Both the position numbers and the translations under genes were made by a program. The notes below the pieces were generated by a model. That model searched no databases, had not been told where the DNA came from, and was given only the letters and a program-made list of their open reading frames with translations. Positions 63,680 to 64,000 of a stretch of 64,000 nucleotides of DNA are shown here, in pieces. The first letter of the stretch is position 1. Each line of letters opens with the position of its first letter. Source of the stretch: Anoxybacteroides voinovskiense (lineage in GTDB: Bacteria; Bacillota; Bacilli; Bacillales; Anoxybacillaceae); the NCBI RefSeq assembly GCF_014196205.1, contig NZ_JACIDE010000008.1, forward strand, positions 88,966 through 152,965. Direction: 5' to 3'.

Positions 63680-64000
63680 ATGAACATGTCGAAAAAACAA
63701 AGAACTTATAAAAGCTATTCTTCAGAATTGAAGCTGGAAGCCGTTCAAAGAGCCTTGGCGGGAGAGAGTGTAAAAGTCATTGCACATCATCTTGAGATTA
63801 CAGATCCTGACTATATTTATAAATGGATAGATCAGTATGAAATGTACGGGGAAGTAGGACTAAAACGAAAAGTTAGAAATCATCCTGAAATGGACAAGGA
63901 TTTTATTATACGAGCTTTTTGCGATGTTGGCTTTTTTCAAAAGAAATGGTACCATTCGATCATTTTCTTCCTATGCTCCTCTGCCGATTCCTCTTACATT
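63680..64000 (+). CDS. IS3/IS150-type orfA-like HTH protein, running off the window
   Basis: ATG 63680 (GGAAGGAGCCG upstream; a second ATG at 63686) opens a frame with no stop to the window end. The first 75 residues are an insertion-sequence HTH domain: KSYSSELKLEAVQRALAGES, VIAHHLEI, YIYKWIDQYEMYGEVGL. After about NHPEMDKD the sequence no longer looks like orfA (FIIRAFCDVGFFQKKWYHSI), so a junction or truncation near 63900 is likely. Calling it intact is not justified. Confidence 0.6.
   Translation, partial: MNMSKKQRTYKSYSSELKLEAVQRALAGESVKVIAHHLEITDPDYIYKWIDQYEMYGEVGLKRKVRNHPEMDKDFIIRAFCDVGFFQKKWYHSIIFFLCSSADSSYI

Overview
The window looks like the chromosome of a thermophilic, spore-forming Bacillaceae of the Anoxybacillus/Geobacillus type. 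The grounds are the degS-yvyE-tagV ... tagO gene order known from Bacillus subtilis, the Bacillus-type SecA2/SlaP pair, a protein that resembles the N-terminal cell-wall-binding domain of Geobacillus SbsC, and moderate G+C. The species cannot be fixed by reading. I saw no rRNA, tRNA or CRISPR array.

Region 1 (1-7175): the 3'-truncated degS kinase gene, divergent yvyE, the LCP ligase tagV, then three exported wall enzymes (SH3b-amidase, SH3b protein, SpoIID/LytB protein). Region 2 (7180-21775, minus strand): a Wzx/Wzy-type polysaccharide cluster. It holds homologues of all five enzymes of the WbpA-B-E-D-I route to UDP-2,3-diacetamido-mannuronic acid, three glycosyltransferases, GalU, polymerase, flippase, Wzz and the initiating transferase TagO. 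I infer that it makes a diacetamido-uronic-acid secondary cell-wall polymer. Region 3 (21991-31403): secA2-slaP for S-layer secretion, NlpC/P60 hydrolase with a WalR box, S41 protease, an SbsC-N-like protein and a phosphodiester glycosidase.

Region 4 (31567-49213): an EAL-HDOD protein, then a minus-strand exopolysaccharide operon. From promoter to end it encodes PglC, PglD, PglE and PglF homologues (diacetyl-bacillosamine primer), two glycosyltransferases, a MurJ-type flippase, a Wzz with a degenerate kinase domain, an O-antigen ligase/polymerase, a BcsB-like protein, a DUF218 protein and a repeat-built surface protein with a (KEKD)n tail. Region 5 (49311-54087): a CAP-domain protein, asparagine synthase, a comM fragment and a small exported protein. 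Three exported proteins of the window share one N-terminal module of about 80 residues.

Region 6 (54160-64000) is accessory DNA: Rpn-type nuclease, RAYT transposase overlapping comM, a 35-aa holin-like toxin with the marks of a type I toxin-antitoxin locus, a RelE/ParE pair, two damaged radC-like copies in direct repeat, and between them an AAA/STAND-type ATPase plus DpnII/MboI-type nuclease pair (candidate defence system), an IS3 remnant and a 322-bp MITE-like element. A five-copy family of terminator-bearing repeats marks gene ends and junctions here.
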